From positions 1 to 34,728 of the forward strand of contig JAKBAG010000003.1 of the NCBI GenBank assembly GCA_021809235.1: a stretch of DNA of 34,728 nt. The letters run 5' to 3'. Both the position numbers and the translations under genes were made by a program. The stretch comes from Acidobacteriota bacterium. GTDB lineage: Bacteria > Acidobacteriota > Terriglobia > Terriglobales > Acidobacteriaceae. Positions 23,437 through 31,315 of this stretch are shown here, piece by piece. Numbering within the stretch: position 1 is the first letter of the stretch; every line of letters starts with the position of its first letter. The notes under the pieces were generated by a model. That model ran no database searches. It was given only the letters and a program-made list of their open reading frames with translations, and had not been told where the DNA came from.

Positions 23437-24996
23437 TCAATCGATTTCCAGCAAAGGATGATCCCTCGGCGGCAACCCCCTGCCACCCAGGGTCCAGAAA
23501 AAATACACAGGAATCCCCAGCAGTACGATCCCCAGTCCCGGCCATGTGTACTGTGGCTTGTACCGCAATAATACGATACAGATCCACGTGGCCATCGCGA
23601 TGTAGATCACCGGCAGCACCGGGTAGCCCACCGCCCGATACGGTCTTTCCGCATCCGGCCGCTTTACGCGCAGCACCATCAGCCCGGCAATCGTCAGAAT
23701 GTAAAAGACCAGCACGGCAAAGATCACATAGTCCAGCAACTGGCCAAACGAACCGGAGATGCATAGCAGCACCGTCCACGCCGCCTGTACCGCCAGTCCT
23801 GCCACCGGCGTTCTCGTCCTGCGGTGCAGTCTTCCCACGGACCGAAAGAACAATCCGTCCTGACTCATCGCATAGTACACGCGTGCACCTGCCAGCGTCA
23901 TTCCGTTCGCGCATCCAAATCCCGAGATCAGAATCGCCAGAGCCATCAGCGCCGTGCCCACGCCCGGGAAAATTGCCTCCAGCACTGCCGTCCCCACACG
24001 ATCATCCGTCGCATAGGCAATCCCCCGAGCCATCACCGTCGCCCCATGCGGATCCCCATGCAGCGGTAGCACCAGCAGGTATGCCAGCGAGATCAGGAAA
24101 TACAGCGTCAGCACGGAACCCGTCCCCAGCGCCAATGACAACGGCAGATTCCGCTGGGGATTCTTCACCTCGCCTGCTGTAAACGTCACGTTGTTCCACG
24201 CATCGGCAGAGAACAGTGAACCGACCTGCACCACCGCCAGCAGCACCACCACGGAGACCATCGTCGTCGCCCCATTGGCCCTCGTTACCAGTGGATGCAG
24301 CTTCGTCCAGCCAGCTTCCATCCCTGCGCCAAAGTTGGCATGAATCGCAGCCGCATGCCGCCCCACCGTTAACCCCAGTGCCACCATCGCCAGCAAAGAC
24401 AATCCCTTGGCGGTGGTAAAAACATTCTGTACCAGCGCACCCAGCCGCACACCCAGCGCATTGATAGCCGCCAGCAGAATCACCAGCAGCAATCCGGTCA
24501 GGTTGGCCGTATTCACGCCAATTTCCATATTTCCCAGCGCCACTGGTCCCACCTGCACCACCGGAACATGGGCGATGTGCCAAAGCCAGTGGCTGCTGGA
24601 AATGGTTGGGAAAAACACCCCCAGAAACTTGCCAAATCCCACACATACAGCGGCAATCGTTCCGGTCTGGATCACCAGAAACAGTGTCCACCCATACAGA
24701 AATCCCCACAGCGGCCCCAATGCCTCGCGCAGATAGACATACTGTCCGCCAGCCTTTGGCATCATTGCTGCCAGCTCGCCGTAGCACAGTGCGCCTATCA
24801 TCGTCATCGCCGCCGTTACCACCCAGGCTGCCAGAAACAGCCATGCCGACTGTGTGATCCGGGCAATCTCCGCGGCAACCAGAAAAATCCCCGAGCCAAT
24901 CATGGAGCCGGCCACAATCGTCGTCGAGCTGAACAGACCCAGCGTCTGCTCCAGTCGAACCTCTGTATTGCTCTGGCTTGTCTCTGCTTTCGTCAC
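23437..24996 (-). CDS. APC-superfamily amino acid permease, second subfamily
   Basis: The 519-aa polytopic protein opens LGLFSSTTIVAGSMIGSGIFLVAAEI, the APC helix-1 motif. ALCYGELAAMMPKAGGQYVYLREALGP and FTAGEVKNPQRNLPLSLALGTG are conserved APC blocks. YYAMSQDGLFFRSVGRLHRRTRTPV closes the core. The form with GGQYVYLREALGPLWGFLYGW is closer to the LAT/serine-threonine exchanger type than to the CAT type downstream, so the two are not simple duplicates. The start is GTG at 24994-24996, directly abutting GGGAGGA, which is too close for a normal ribosome site; no better in-frame start is near. It is divergent from the acyl-CoA synthetase gene (184 bp gap) and followed by the CAT-type permease in one likely operon. 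Confidence 0.92.
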   Translation of the reverse strand: MTKAETSQSNTEVRLEQTLGLFSSTTIVAGSMIGSGIFLVAAEIARITQSAWLFLAAWVVTAAMTMIGALCYGELAAMMPKAGGQYVYLREALGPLWGFLYGWTLFLVIQTGTIAAVCVGFGKFLGVFFPTISSSHWLWHIAHVPVVQVGPVALGNMEIGVNTANLTGLLLVILLAAINALGVRLGALVQNVFTTAKGLSLLAMVALGLTVGRHAAAIHANFGAGMEAGWTKLHPLVTRANGATTMVSVVVLLAVVQVGSLFSADAWNNVTFTAGEVKNPQRNLPLSLALGTGSVLTLYFLISLAYLLVLPLHGDPHGATVMARGIAYATDDRVGTAVLEAIFPGVGTALMALAILISGFGCANGMTLAGARVYYAMSQDGLFFRSVGRLHRRTRTPVAGLAVQAAWTVLLCISGSFGQLLDYVIFAVLVFYILTIAGLMVLRVKRPDAERPYRAVGYPVLPVIYIAMATWICIVLLRYKPQYTWPGLGIVLLGIPVYFFWTLGGRGLPPRDHPLLEID

Positions 24997-25111
24997 TCCT
25001 CCCGTTGTATCGGAACAGCAATGCCTTTGTCTTCTCTTTTTTCCTTGCGTTTCCTGTTCCCAACCATTGCTTCCACCGGCACCCCCTGCATTTCTGCGTT
25101 TCCGTGCATCC

Positions 25112-25120
25112 TGCTACAAT
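25112..25120 (+). promoter_or_regulatory. extended -10 promoter element for the acyl-CoA synthetase gene
   Basis: TGCTACAAT combines TGn with TACAAT, a 5/6 match. No good -35 is present. The start site would be near 25127, about 54 bases before the ATG at 25181. Confidence 0.45.
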
Positions 25121-25180
25121 TCCGCATCAGGAATCCGGCGCGATGCCGCACGTGCGCCTTCTCAGCAGGAGCCTCGTCGC

Positions 25181-27007
25181 ATGTCGACCACACCATCCCG
25201 CCCGCCCATTGCTACTCTCAATGACATCTATCTGCATCGGGTACGTTCCGGCCAGGACGGCATCCTGCAATGGCAGGATGCTGACGATACCTGGTGCTCA
25301 CTCAGCGCCTCGCAAATGGATCAGCGTGTGCGTTCCGTCGCCCAGGCGCTGCGCCACTGGGGCATCCGCCGTGGTGATCGTGTAGCGATCCTGAGCGAAA
25401 ATCGCTGGGAGTGGGCAGTCACAGATCACGCCATCCTGGCTCTCGGAGCCATCGTCGTTCCCATTTATCCCACACTCACGCCGTCGCAGGCCGCTGCCCA
25501 ACTGGCTGACTCCGGCAGCCGCATCCTCTTCACATCCCACACCACCCATGCGCGAGCCATCGCCAGCGTCCGGCAGTCCACCGTCCTTGAGCGAATCGTC
25601 CTCTTCGATTCTGATCCAGCCCACCCCGATGACCTGCTGCAGGACTGGTCGAGCTTCTCCACACTGCTCGTCGATTTTCCCAATACCCCGCAGTCCGACT
25701 GTGAATTCGATGCCGAACTGGCTCGTACCACTCCCGACGATCTCGCCACCCTGGTCTATACCAGCGGCACCACCGGCGAATCCAAAGGCGCAATGCTCAC
25801 CCACGGCAACATCGTAGCCAACGTTATCGGCTCCATGCCCCGCATCCGCACCGGGGATCAGCCGCGCTGCATCAGCTATCTGCCGCTGCCCCACATTTTC
25901 GAACGTATGTTCGATTACCTGCTAGCTTACTGCAACTGCCAGATCGCCTACTGCTCCCAAATGGACAAGCTTCCGGCCATGATGCTCCAGTTTCACCCCA
26001 CGGAGTTCATTGGAGTCCCACGTGTTTATGAGAAAATCCGCGCCGGGGTCGAGCTTAAGACCTCAGCTTCACCGCTCAGCGCGCGCATCTTTCGCTGGGC
26101 GCTCGCCGTGGGTCGCCGCCACTGCCAGACGCTGATCGCCGGCCGCCGTCCCACCGCTCTCAGCTGGCGGCTGGCCGATCGACTCGTCTACCGCAAGGTC
26201 CGCGCAGCCTTCGGTGGTGCGGTGAACAACTTCGTCTCCGGCGGCGCACCCCTTGGCACTGAAACCGGCTACTGGTTTGCCTCTGTCGGCATCGTCGTGC
26301 AGGAGGGATACGGCCTCACGGAAACCTCACCTGTCATATCCGTCAACTTTCCCGGAGCGAGCAAAATGGGCACTGTCGGCCAGCCGCTGCAGAATGTCGA
26401 GTGTCGCCTTGCCTCCGACGGAGAACTGCTCGTCCGCGGTCCATCCATCTTTCGCGGCTACTGGAACAAGCCCGACGCCACCGCCGAGTGCCTGCAGGAC
26501 GACGGCTGGTTTGCCACCGGCGACATTGCCAGCATCGATGACGATGGTTTCATCTCCATCACGGACCGCAAGAAGGAGCTGCTCAAAACCTCCGGCGGCA
26601 AGCTCGTTGCTCCCCAGCCCATTGAGAACAAGCTCAAGACCGACACGCTTGTCTCCAACGCTGCCCTCATCGGCGATAAACACAAATTCCTCGCTGCGCT
26701 CATCAGCCCGAATATGGCCGCACTGGAGGCCTGGGCAACCGGGCAGGGAATTGACGTCTCCAACCGCGCCCGCCTCGTCGCCCACCCTCGAGTCATCAAC
26801 CGCTTCGAGCACATTGTCGCCGATGTCAATCACACCCTTGCCAGCTTTGAAACCATCAAGCGCTTCCTCGTCGTTCCCGACGAGTGGTCGCAGGAGGGGG
26901 GCGAACTCACCCCAAGCCTCAAGCTCAAGCGACGTGTCCTCAATGAGCGTTACGCGGAGCAGATTCGTCAGCTTTACGCCGACGAGTCCACTTCCCACGC
27001 CGGCTAG
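25181..27007 (+). CDS. long-chain fatty acid--CoA ligase (AMP-forming)
   Basis: The 608-aa enzyme activates fatty acids to acyl-CoA through an acyl-adenylate. The P-loop-like AMP-binding motif YTSGTTGESKGAMLTHGN lies near residue 192, with YLPLPHIFERM downstream. The motif YGLTETSPVISVN lies near 375, and GWFATGDIASIDDDGFISIT with DRKKELLKTSGGK near 440-465 (hinge and catalytic Lys region). These match the bacterial FadD15-type long-chain synthetases rather than E. coli FadD. I start at the ATG with AGGAG nine bases upstream; the frame is open for 109 codons before it, without homology and into the divergent permease gene. The last 68 bp overlap the antisense membrane-protein gene. With accB/accC the window thus has both fatty-acid building and activation. 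Confidence 0.94.
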   Translation: MSTTPSRPPIATLNDIYLHRVRSGQDGILQWQDADDTWCSLSASQMDQRVRSVAQALRHWGIRRGDRVAILSENRWEWAVTDHAILALGAIVVPIYPTLTPSQAAAQLADSGSRILFTSHTTHARAIASVRQSTVLERIVLFDSDPAHPDDLLQDWSSFSTLLVDFPNTPQSDCEFDAELARTTPDDLATLVYTSGTTGESKGAMLTHGNIVANVIGSMPRIRTGDQPRCISYLPLPHIFERMFDYLLAYCNCQIAYCSQMDKLPAMMLQFHPTEFIGVPRVYEKIRAGVELKTSASPLSARIFRWALAVGRRHCQTLIAGRRPTALSWRLADRLVYRKVRAAFGGAVNNFVSGGAPLGTETGYWFASVGIVVQEGYGLTETSPVISVNFPGASKMGTVGQPLQNVECRLASDGELLVRGPSIFRGYWNKPDATAECLQDDGWFATGDIASIDDDGFISITDRKKELLKTSGGKLVAPQPIENKLKTDTLVSNAALIGDKHKFLAALISPNMAALEAWATGQGIDVSNRARLVAHPRVINRFEHIVADVNHTLASFETIKRFLVVPDEWSQEGGELTPSLKLKRRVLNERYAEQIRQLYADESTSHAG

Positions 27008-27599
27008 GATGCCCAATGCGGCGCCTCACTGATCCTCCGCGCCGCCACAATCGCTGCAATCCCTGAAAAAACGGTGCCCCCCAGGCACCCATCATCAGCA
27101 AGGAGCCAAACAGCACTACCGCATCGATACTCAGCCGTCCCCCCTGCTTCAACCAGTACGCATCCGGATTCAGATCCAGCCAGAGCGCAAACTCGTCCAG
27201 CGTCAGTGCGGCTCCCACCCCATAGGCAATGGAGAGGATGCGGCTGATCAGTATCCCTGTTGGCGTATGCGTCCGTCCCAGGTCCATCAGCCATCCATAG
27301 CCCACCAGGAGCAGGATCAGAATCCCCCAGACCAGGTGATGGATATGCCGCCCCCTTACCATCACCCAGACAAACGGCCCCGTTCCAGCCACCACAAAGT
27401 GCACCAGCAGGCGCACTCCGGCAAACGTCAGAAAAAACGCAACTGATGCCAGAAACATGCGGCGCCTGGGTCGATCCGGGATTGACGAACGCAGCACATA
27501 GCCCAACCGCGTCAACTGCAGCAGAAGCAGCAGAAATACGGCCACCACCGTGACAAAGCTCAGCAGCAGATAGGCTCCCGTATGCGGCATCTCTACCAT
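26940..27599 (-). CDS. conserved small integral membrane protein, function unknown
   Basis: This 219-aa protein has about five hydrophobic segments (YLLLSFVTVVAVFLLLLLQL, MFLASVAFFLTFAGVRLLVHF, HHLVWGILILLLVGYGWLM, ISRILSIAYGVGAALTLDEF, AVVLFGSLLMMGAWGAPFF). It recalls a family in which RGRHIHHLVWGI and LTLDEFALWLDL are conserved; the histidines and acidic residues could bind a metal. I cannot name the family or role. The C-terminus is highly basic and runs into the convergent acyl-CoA synthetase gene, overlapping it by 68 bp; this part may be dispensable. The start is the ATG at 27599; a second ATG three codons later has GGTAGAG close by. It is divergent from efp. Confidence 0.75.
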   Translation of the reverse strand: MVEMPHTGAYLLLSFVTVVAVFLLLLLQLTRLGYVLRSSIPDRPRRRMFLASVAFFLTFAGVRLLVHFVVAGTGPFVWVMVRGRHIHHLVWGILILLLVGYGWLMDLGRTHTPTGILISRILSIAYGVGAALTLDEFALWLDLNPDAYWLKQGGRLSIDAVVLFGSLLMMGAWGAPFFQGLQRLWRRGGSVRRRIGHPSRRGKWTRRRKADESAPRNAH

Positions 27600-27676
27600 T
27601 CAACCACTTTCACGCATCATTGGGTGCGGCGTATCCGGTAAATCCCGTTTTGCAACGCTCATTTCCGTGTGACGGC

Positions 27677-27685
27677 TGCTATTCT
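27677..27685 (+). promoter_or_regulatory. extended -10 promoter element for the EF-P gene
   Basis: TGCTATTCT has TGn plus TATTCT (4/6). The start site would be near 27692. A 6-bp hairpin (CCGGCA 27695-27700 with TGCCGG 27709-27714) would then sit at the very 5' end of the mRNA, where it could protect the transcript. Confidence 0.35.
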
Positions 27686-27750
27686 GAACTGTTCCCGGCA
27701 TCCAAACCTGCCGGTTCAACTCCCAATTTTCCCTGAGGAAAGGATTCCCC

Positions 27751-28326
27751 TTGGCGGGCATTCAGGAAGCCATCGAAATCAAACGCAAAATGTTCTTCGA
27801 GCACGAGGGCGTGCCCTACGTCTGCCTCGATGTCGAAGTCTCCACACCCACCGCTCGCGGCGGCCAGACTCTGGTCCGGCTCAAGATGCGCAATCTGCTC
27901 ACACGTGCCGTCTTCGACAAGACCTTTAAGGCCGGTGAAAAATTCCGCGAGCCCGATCTGGTCACCGTCGATGCAAGCTACCTCTACTCCGATGCCGACG
28001 GCTCCTACTTTCTCGATCAGGAATCCTTTGAGACCCTCCAGCTCACCGAAGAGATGATGGGCGATGCCCTGCAGTTTCTCCTTGAAGGCTCCATGATCCG
28101 CCTGCATAAGTTCAACGGAAATCCCATCGGACTTGACCTTCCGCAGCAGGTGGAACTGGCCGTCGCATACACCGAACCGGGCGTGCGCGGAGACACCGCC
28201 AGCGGTGCCGTCACCAAGCCGGCAAAACTTGAAACCGGCCTGGAAATCCGGGTTCCGTTCTTTGTCAAAACCGGCGAAAAAATTCGCGTCTATACGGAAA
28301 CTCGCGAATTTGCCGGACGCGCCTGA
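27751..28326 (+). CDS. efp: elongation factor P family protein with EfpL/YeiP-type loop
   Basis: The 191-aa three-domain protein helps ribosomes past polyproline stalls. Domain III ends with the EF-P signature region (KPAKLETGLEIRVPFFVKTGEKIRVYTE). In ordinary EF-P the tip of domain I is a PGKGxA-type loop whose Lys (or Arg) is modified. Here the tip reads STPTARGGQT (residues 31-40), as I recall from E. coli YeiP/EfpL, with R36 at the tip. So it may be an EfpL-type factor that works without EpmA-type lysylation. The start is TTG at 27751, six bases after AAGGA; no ATG fits the conserved N-terminus. A TTG start could hold expression down. The gene is followed by pfkA after 118 bp. Confidence 0.9.
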   Translation: MAGIQEAIEIKRKMFFEHEGVPYVCLDVEVSTPTARGGQTLVRLKMRNLLTRAVFDKTFKAGEKFREPDLVTVDASYLYSDADGSYFLDQESFETLQLTEEMMGDALQFLLEGSMIRLHKFNGNPIGLDLPQQVELAVAYTEPGVRGDTASGAVTKPAKLETGLEIRVPFFVKTGEKIRVYTETREFAGRA

Positions 28327-28444
28327 GCGTGTCTCCGGCACGGGCTTCCAAATTCCTGTGGCCTGGGCTGCCGCTTCGGTGGCAGTCCCTTATCATCCAA
28401 GCAACCTTATCCCAAAATATGCAAGCAAGAAGGAGACTGGCACG

Positions 28445-29479
28445 ATGCGAGTAGCACTTTTGACCGGCGGAGGCGATTGCCCCGGCCTGAACGCCGTAAT
28501 CTACGCGGCCGTCCGCAAAGGCATCAACACCTACGGCGATGAGTTTGTCGGCTTTCTCAACGGATGGCGCGGCGTTCTGGATAACCAGTGGATCCCGCTC
28601 ACCCTGGAAAAGGTGGACGGTATCCAGCTGCAAGGCGGCACCATCCTGCATTCCTCCCGCACCAACGTCAAGAAAATCCCCGGCGGCATTGAAAAAGTCA
28701 AGGAAGTTCTGCAGGCCAACAAGATTGACGCTTTGATCGCGCTAGGCGGCGATGATACCCAGTCGGTCACCCTCGCGCTCACCGAAGCCGGTATCCCGGG
28801 CGTTGGCGTGCCCAAGACCATCGACAATGACATCAATGGTACAGACGCCACCTTCGGCTATGACACTGCCGTCGCCATCGCCACCGAGGCCGTCGACCGC
28901 ATCCGCACCACAGCCGACTCCCACAATCGCGTCGTCGTCATCGAGGTCATGGGTCGCGATGCCGGCTGGATCGCCTACGCCGCTGGCGTTGCCGGTGGGG
29001 CCGACGTTGTTCTCGTGCCCGAAAAGGAAATCGATATCGACCACGTCTCGAAGCTGCTCAAGTACAACTACGATCGCGGCAAGCACTACGGTCTGGTCGT
29101 TGTCGCCGAAGGCTGCCATCTGCCCTCCGGTGGCCAGGTGCTAGGCTCCGGTGAGGTCGATTCCTTCGGCCATGCGCGTCTGTCCGGCATCGGCGAGGCC
29201 CTGGCGAAGCTTATTGAAGAGAAGACCGGCTTCGAGACCCGCTCCGTCAACCTCGGCCACACCCAACGTGGCGGCTCGCCCACGGCCTTCGATCGCATCC
29301 TGGGGCAGCGTTACGGCCTCCACGCCATCGACATGGTCCACCAGCAGAAGTGGGGTCGCATTGCCGTCCTCAAAGGTACCGACATCACCGACATCACCAT
29401 CAAGGAAGCTGTTGCCACAAACCGCCGCCTTGATGAGCGATTCTTCAATGTAATCAAGGATCTGGAAGCAAAAGTTTAA
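28445..29479 (+). CDS. pfkA: 6-phosphofructokinase, probably PPi-dependent
   Basis: The 344-aa enzyme phosphorylates fructose 6-phosphate at C1. The N-terminal MRVALLTGGGDCPGLNAVI is typical of the group III PFKs. Two positions decide the phosphoryl donor. ATP enzymes have Gly at both 104 and 124 (GGDGS, GTIDND). Here they read GGDDT (D104) and PKTIDND (K124), the Asp/Lys pair of PPi-dependent PFKs. The catalytic TIDND and the substrate motif MGRDAGWIA are intact, as is GHTQRGGSPTAFDRI. So a reversible PPi-PFK is the best reading. The ATG at 28445 has AAGGAG nine bases upstream; the open frame before it is not PFK. An intrinsic terminator follows. Confidence 0.95.
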   Translation: MRVALLTGGGDCPGLNAVIYAAVRKGINTYGDEFVGFLNGWRGVLDNQWIPLTLEKVDGIQLQGGTILHSSRTNVKKIPGGIEKVKEVLQANKIDALIALGGDDTQSVTLALTEAGIPGVGVPKTIDNDINGTDATFGYDTAVAIATEAVDRIRTTADSHNRVVVIEVMGRDAGWIAYAAGVAGGADVVLVPEKEIDIDHVSKLLKYNYDRGKHYGLVVVAEGCHLPSGGQVLGSGEVDSFGHARLSGIGEALAKLIEEKTGFETRSVNLGHTQRGGSPTAFDRILGQRYGLHAIDMVHQQKWGRIAVLKGTDITDITIKEAVATNRRLDERFFNVIKDLEAKV

Positions 29480-29504
29480 CTCTTGCTCTCCATTCTTGTC
29501 TCGC

Positions 29505-29540
29505 TGCCCCGGAGAGTACCCTTTCCGGGGCATTTCTTTT
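29505..29540 (+). terminator. intrinsic terminator after pfkA
   Basis: TGCCCCGGA (29505-29513) pairs perfectly with TCCGGGGCA (29524-29532) around a 10-base loop, followed by TTTCTTTT. It ends the efp-pfkA region before the HTH gene. Confidence 0.85.
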
Positions 29541-29565
29541 CCGCACCATAACCGGCAACAACTAA

Positions 29566-29599
29566 GGATTGCGCACCGCCCCAACGTGCGCCGCAATCC
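29566..29599 (+). other. stem-loop in the gap before the HTH gene
   Basis: GGATTGC (29566-29572) with GCAATCC (29593-29599) and GCAC (29573-29576) with GTGC (29586-29589) form an 11-bp stem with a 3-base bulge and a 9-base loop. No U-tract follows. It lies between the pfkA terminator and the HTH gene, and may be a structured leader or a small RNA. A weak promoter TTGTAA-N17-TAAAAA lies downstream of it at 29677-29705. Confidence 0.35.
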
Positions 29600-29771
29600 C
29601 CGGTATCTCCTATGTGCAGTACCTGTTTTACGCCGGTCTGCTCCATTGCAATTCCGGAAAAATCCCGCAAATTCACTTGTAACTCCGCCAAAACAGGGCT
29701 AAAAAAGAGGTACAGCCGGGGGCATCCAGAGTTCCCCGCGCACCGATTCATCCGCACTGGGGAGGGGTTCC

Positions 29772-30044
29772 ATGCGCCTGGCAGAAAAACGTAACCTGCT
29801 CGTACCCGAGATTCGCGAAGTCATGGATATCCGGCAGGCCTCCGATTACCTTGGCATATCGCCTGACACCCTCTATAAGTACGCTTCCGAGGGCTTTGTG
29901 CCCGCCTTCAAGCTCGGCAATCGCTGGCGCTTCAAGCGCTCCAGGCTCGATGAATGGATGGATCAGCAGTCGAACCGCAACGCAGCTGACGCCGCTCTCA
30001 GCCCCGAATCTTCCGACCGAAAGCCAGTTCGCTCAGCGCTTTAG
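29772..30044 (+). CDS. small helix-turn-helix protein, excisionase/MerR-like DNA-binding domain
   Basis: The 90-aa protein has MDIRQASDYLGISPDTLYKYASEGFVPAFKLGNRWRFKRSRLDEWM at residues 18-62. This is the compact winged-helix found in phage excisionases and in stand-alone helix_turn_helix_17 proteins. The C-terminal ~25 residues are polar and probably disordered. The start ATG follows GGGGAGGGG by five bases, a strong ribosome site. No integrase or phage genes adjoin it, so it is more likely a chromosomal regulator than an excisionase. Its target is unknown. It is preceded by a stem-loop-containing gap of about 230 bp. Confidence 0.85.
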   Translation: MRLAEKRNLLVPEIREVMDIRQASDYLGISPDTLYKYASEGFVPAFKLGNRWRFKRSRLDEWMDQQSNRNAADAALSPESSDRKPVRSAL

Positions 30045-30111
30045 GCTTCCCACGGCAGCATCTGCTCCGATCCTCGCCTGCCGTCATCCGGCTTTCGTCC
30101 ACACAACCCTT

Positions 30112-30123
30112 GTTTCATGAAAC
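30112..30123. promoter_or_regulatory. 12-bp perfect palindrome upstream of the peptidase-accBC genes
   Basis: GTTTCATGAAAC reads the same on both strands and lies 58 bp before the peptidase start. It resembles a ParB site core with the central CG missing. It could be an operator for the genes that follow. Confidence 0.35.
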
Positions 30124-30181
30124 GTGATTCATGGTTCCCAGTCGCCATCGTGCCGCTCCGGGTGGTATACCTGTTGCTGGG

Positions 30182-31270
30182 ATGAATCGCCGACTTACAT
30201 CTTTGCGCCGACTTCTCAGTGCTGCCCAAACCCCGGCTCTGCTGGTCACGCACCCACCCGATCTTCGCTGGCTTACCGGCTTTACCGGCTCCAGCGGAGC
30301 TCTCATCGTCTCTTCGCGCCAGGCTATCTTCTTCACCGATGGACGCTATCGGGCGCAGGCTGCCCAGGAGATAGCCGGAATCGGCATCGAAATTATCGAA
30401 GTTGCCCCCGCCAATGCTGCCCTGCATTGGGCTACTTCCCAGCCGGAGATTTCCGCTCTGTTCTATGACGCCGAGCAGATCACCGTCGCCGAACTGGAAC
30501 GACTGCGCGCCCTTCTGCCTGGCCGCCTACGCCGCAGCTATCTCCAGCCTGCTCCGCAGCCGTGGGTATCCGAGCTTCGCCAGCGCAAGGATGCCGGCGA
30601 GCTGGAAATCATGGCTGAGGCCGCAGCCCTCGGCTGTCGGCTGTTCGACCATATTCTCGGCTTTCTGCGTCCCGGCCTCACCGAGCTGGCCGTCGCAGCA
30701 GAGATCGAACATCAGGCCCGCCTGCGCGGAGCCGAAGGCATGTCGTTTGAGACCATTGTCGCCTCCGGAGCGCGTTCGTCATTACCGCATGGCCGTGCAA
30801 GCAGCGCTCGGCTCCCGCGTCGCGGTCCGGTCACGCTCGACTTCGGTGTTATCCTCAAGGGTTACTGTTCCGATATGACGCGTACCGTCTTCCTTGGCAA
30901 ACCGACTCCGCATGAGCTCCGGGCCTATGAGGCTGTGCTTGCCGCCCAGCAGGCAGGCGTTTCCCGTGTCCGCTCCGGCGTCCTCTGTCAGGCTGTTGAT
31001 GAGGCTGCGCGCAGCATCCTGCGGAATGCAGGCATGGCCGAAGCATTTTCCCACTCCACCGGCCACGGTGTAGGATTGCAGATTCATGAACAGCCCCGCA
31101 TTGCTGCGCGGCAGAAAGCGAAGCTACAATCCGGCATGGTCATCACCATCGAGCCGGGCGTCTATTTTCCCGGACAGTTCGGCATCCGTATCGAAGACAC
31201 CGTTGTGGTGGAGCGTAGCGGCTGCCGCAATCTGACCGCATCCGCGCCAACCGCGCTCATTCAGTTATAA
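30182..31270 (+). CDS. M24-family Xaa-Pro peptidase (aminopeptidase P/prolidase type)
   Basis: The 362-aa enzyme cleaves peptides next to proline. The N-terminal creatinase-like domain starts LRRLLSAAQTPALLVTHPPD. The C-terminal pita-bread domain holds the five metal ligands: D220 (LDFGV), D231 (CSDMTRT), H295 (GHGVGLQIHE), E324 (IEPGVY) and E338 (RIEDTV). I start at the ATG 30182, which begins the domain; an earlier in-frame ATG at 30131 would add 17 unconserved residues. Neither has a strong ribosome site. accB starts 45 bp downstream, giving a peptidase-accB-accC operon as in many bacteria. Confidence 0.92.
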   Translation: MNRRLTSLRRLLSAAQTPALLVTHPPDLRWLTGFTGSSGALIVSSRQAIFFTDGRYRAQAAQEIAGIGIEIIEVAPANAALHWATSQPEISALFYDAEQITVAELERLRALLPGRLRRSYLQPAPQPWVSELRQRKDAGELEIMAEAAALGCRLFDHILGFLRPGLTELAVAAEIEHQARLRGAEGMSFETIVASGARSSLPHGRASSARLPRRGPVTLDFGVILKGYCSDMTRTVFLGKPTPHELRAYEAVLAAQQAGVSRVRSGVLCQAVDEAARSILRNAGMAEAFSHSTGHGVGLQIHEQPRIAARQKAKLQSGMVITIEPGVYFPGQFGIRIEDTVVVERSGCRNLTASAPTALIQL

Positions 31271-31315
31271 CCATCCGAGGAGCATACTCTCCGCAACAGG
31301 AGCAGGAAGCAAGCA

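Noticed and set aside
24854..25180. An N-terminal extension of the acyl-CoA synthetase back to 24854
   Set aside because: It runs antisense into the permease gene and through the promoter region, and the ATG at 25181 has a clear ribosome site and starts the conserved domain.
29772..30044. A phage excisionase marking an integrated element
   Set aside because: No integrase, attachment repeats or phage genes adjoin it, and the flanks are housekeeping genes on both sides. The xer genes 18 kb away look like chromosomal XerC/XerD.
30112..30123. A parS (ParB-binding) site
   Set aside because: The central CG of the parS consensus is missing, so spacing is wrong by two bases; kept only as a palindrome.
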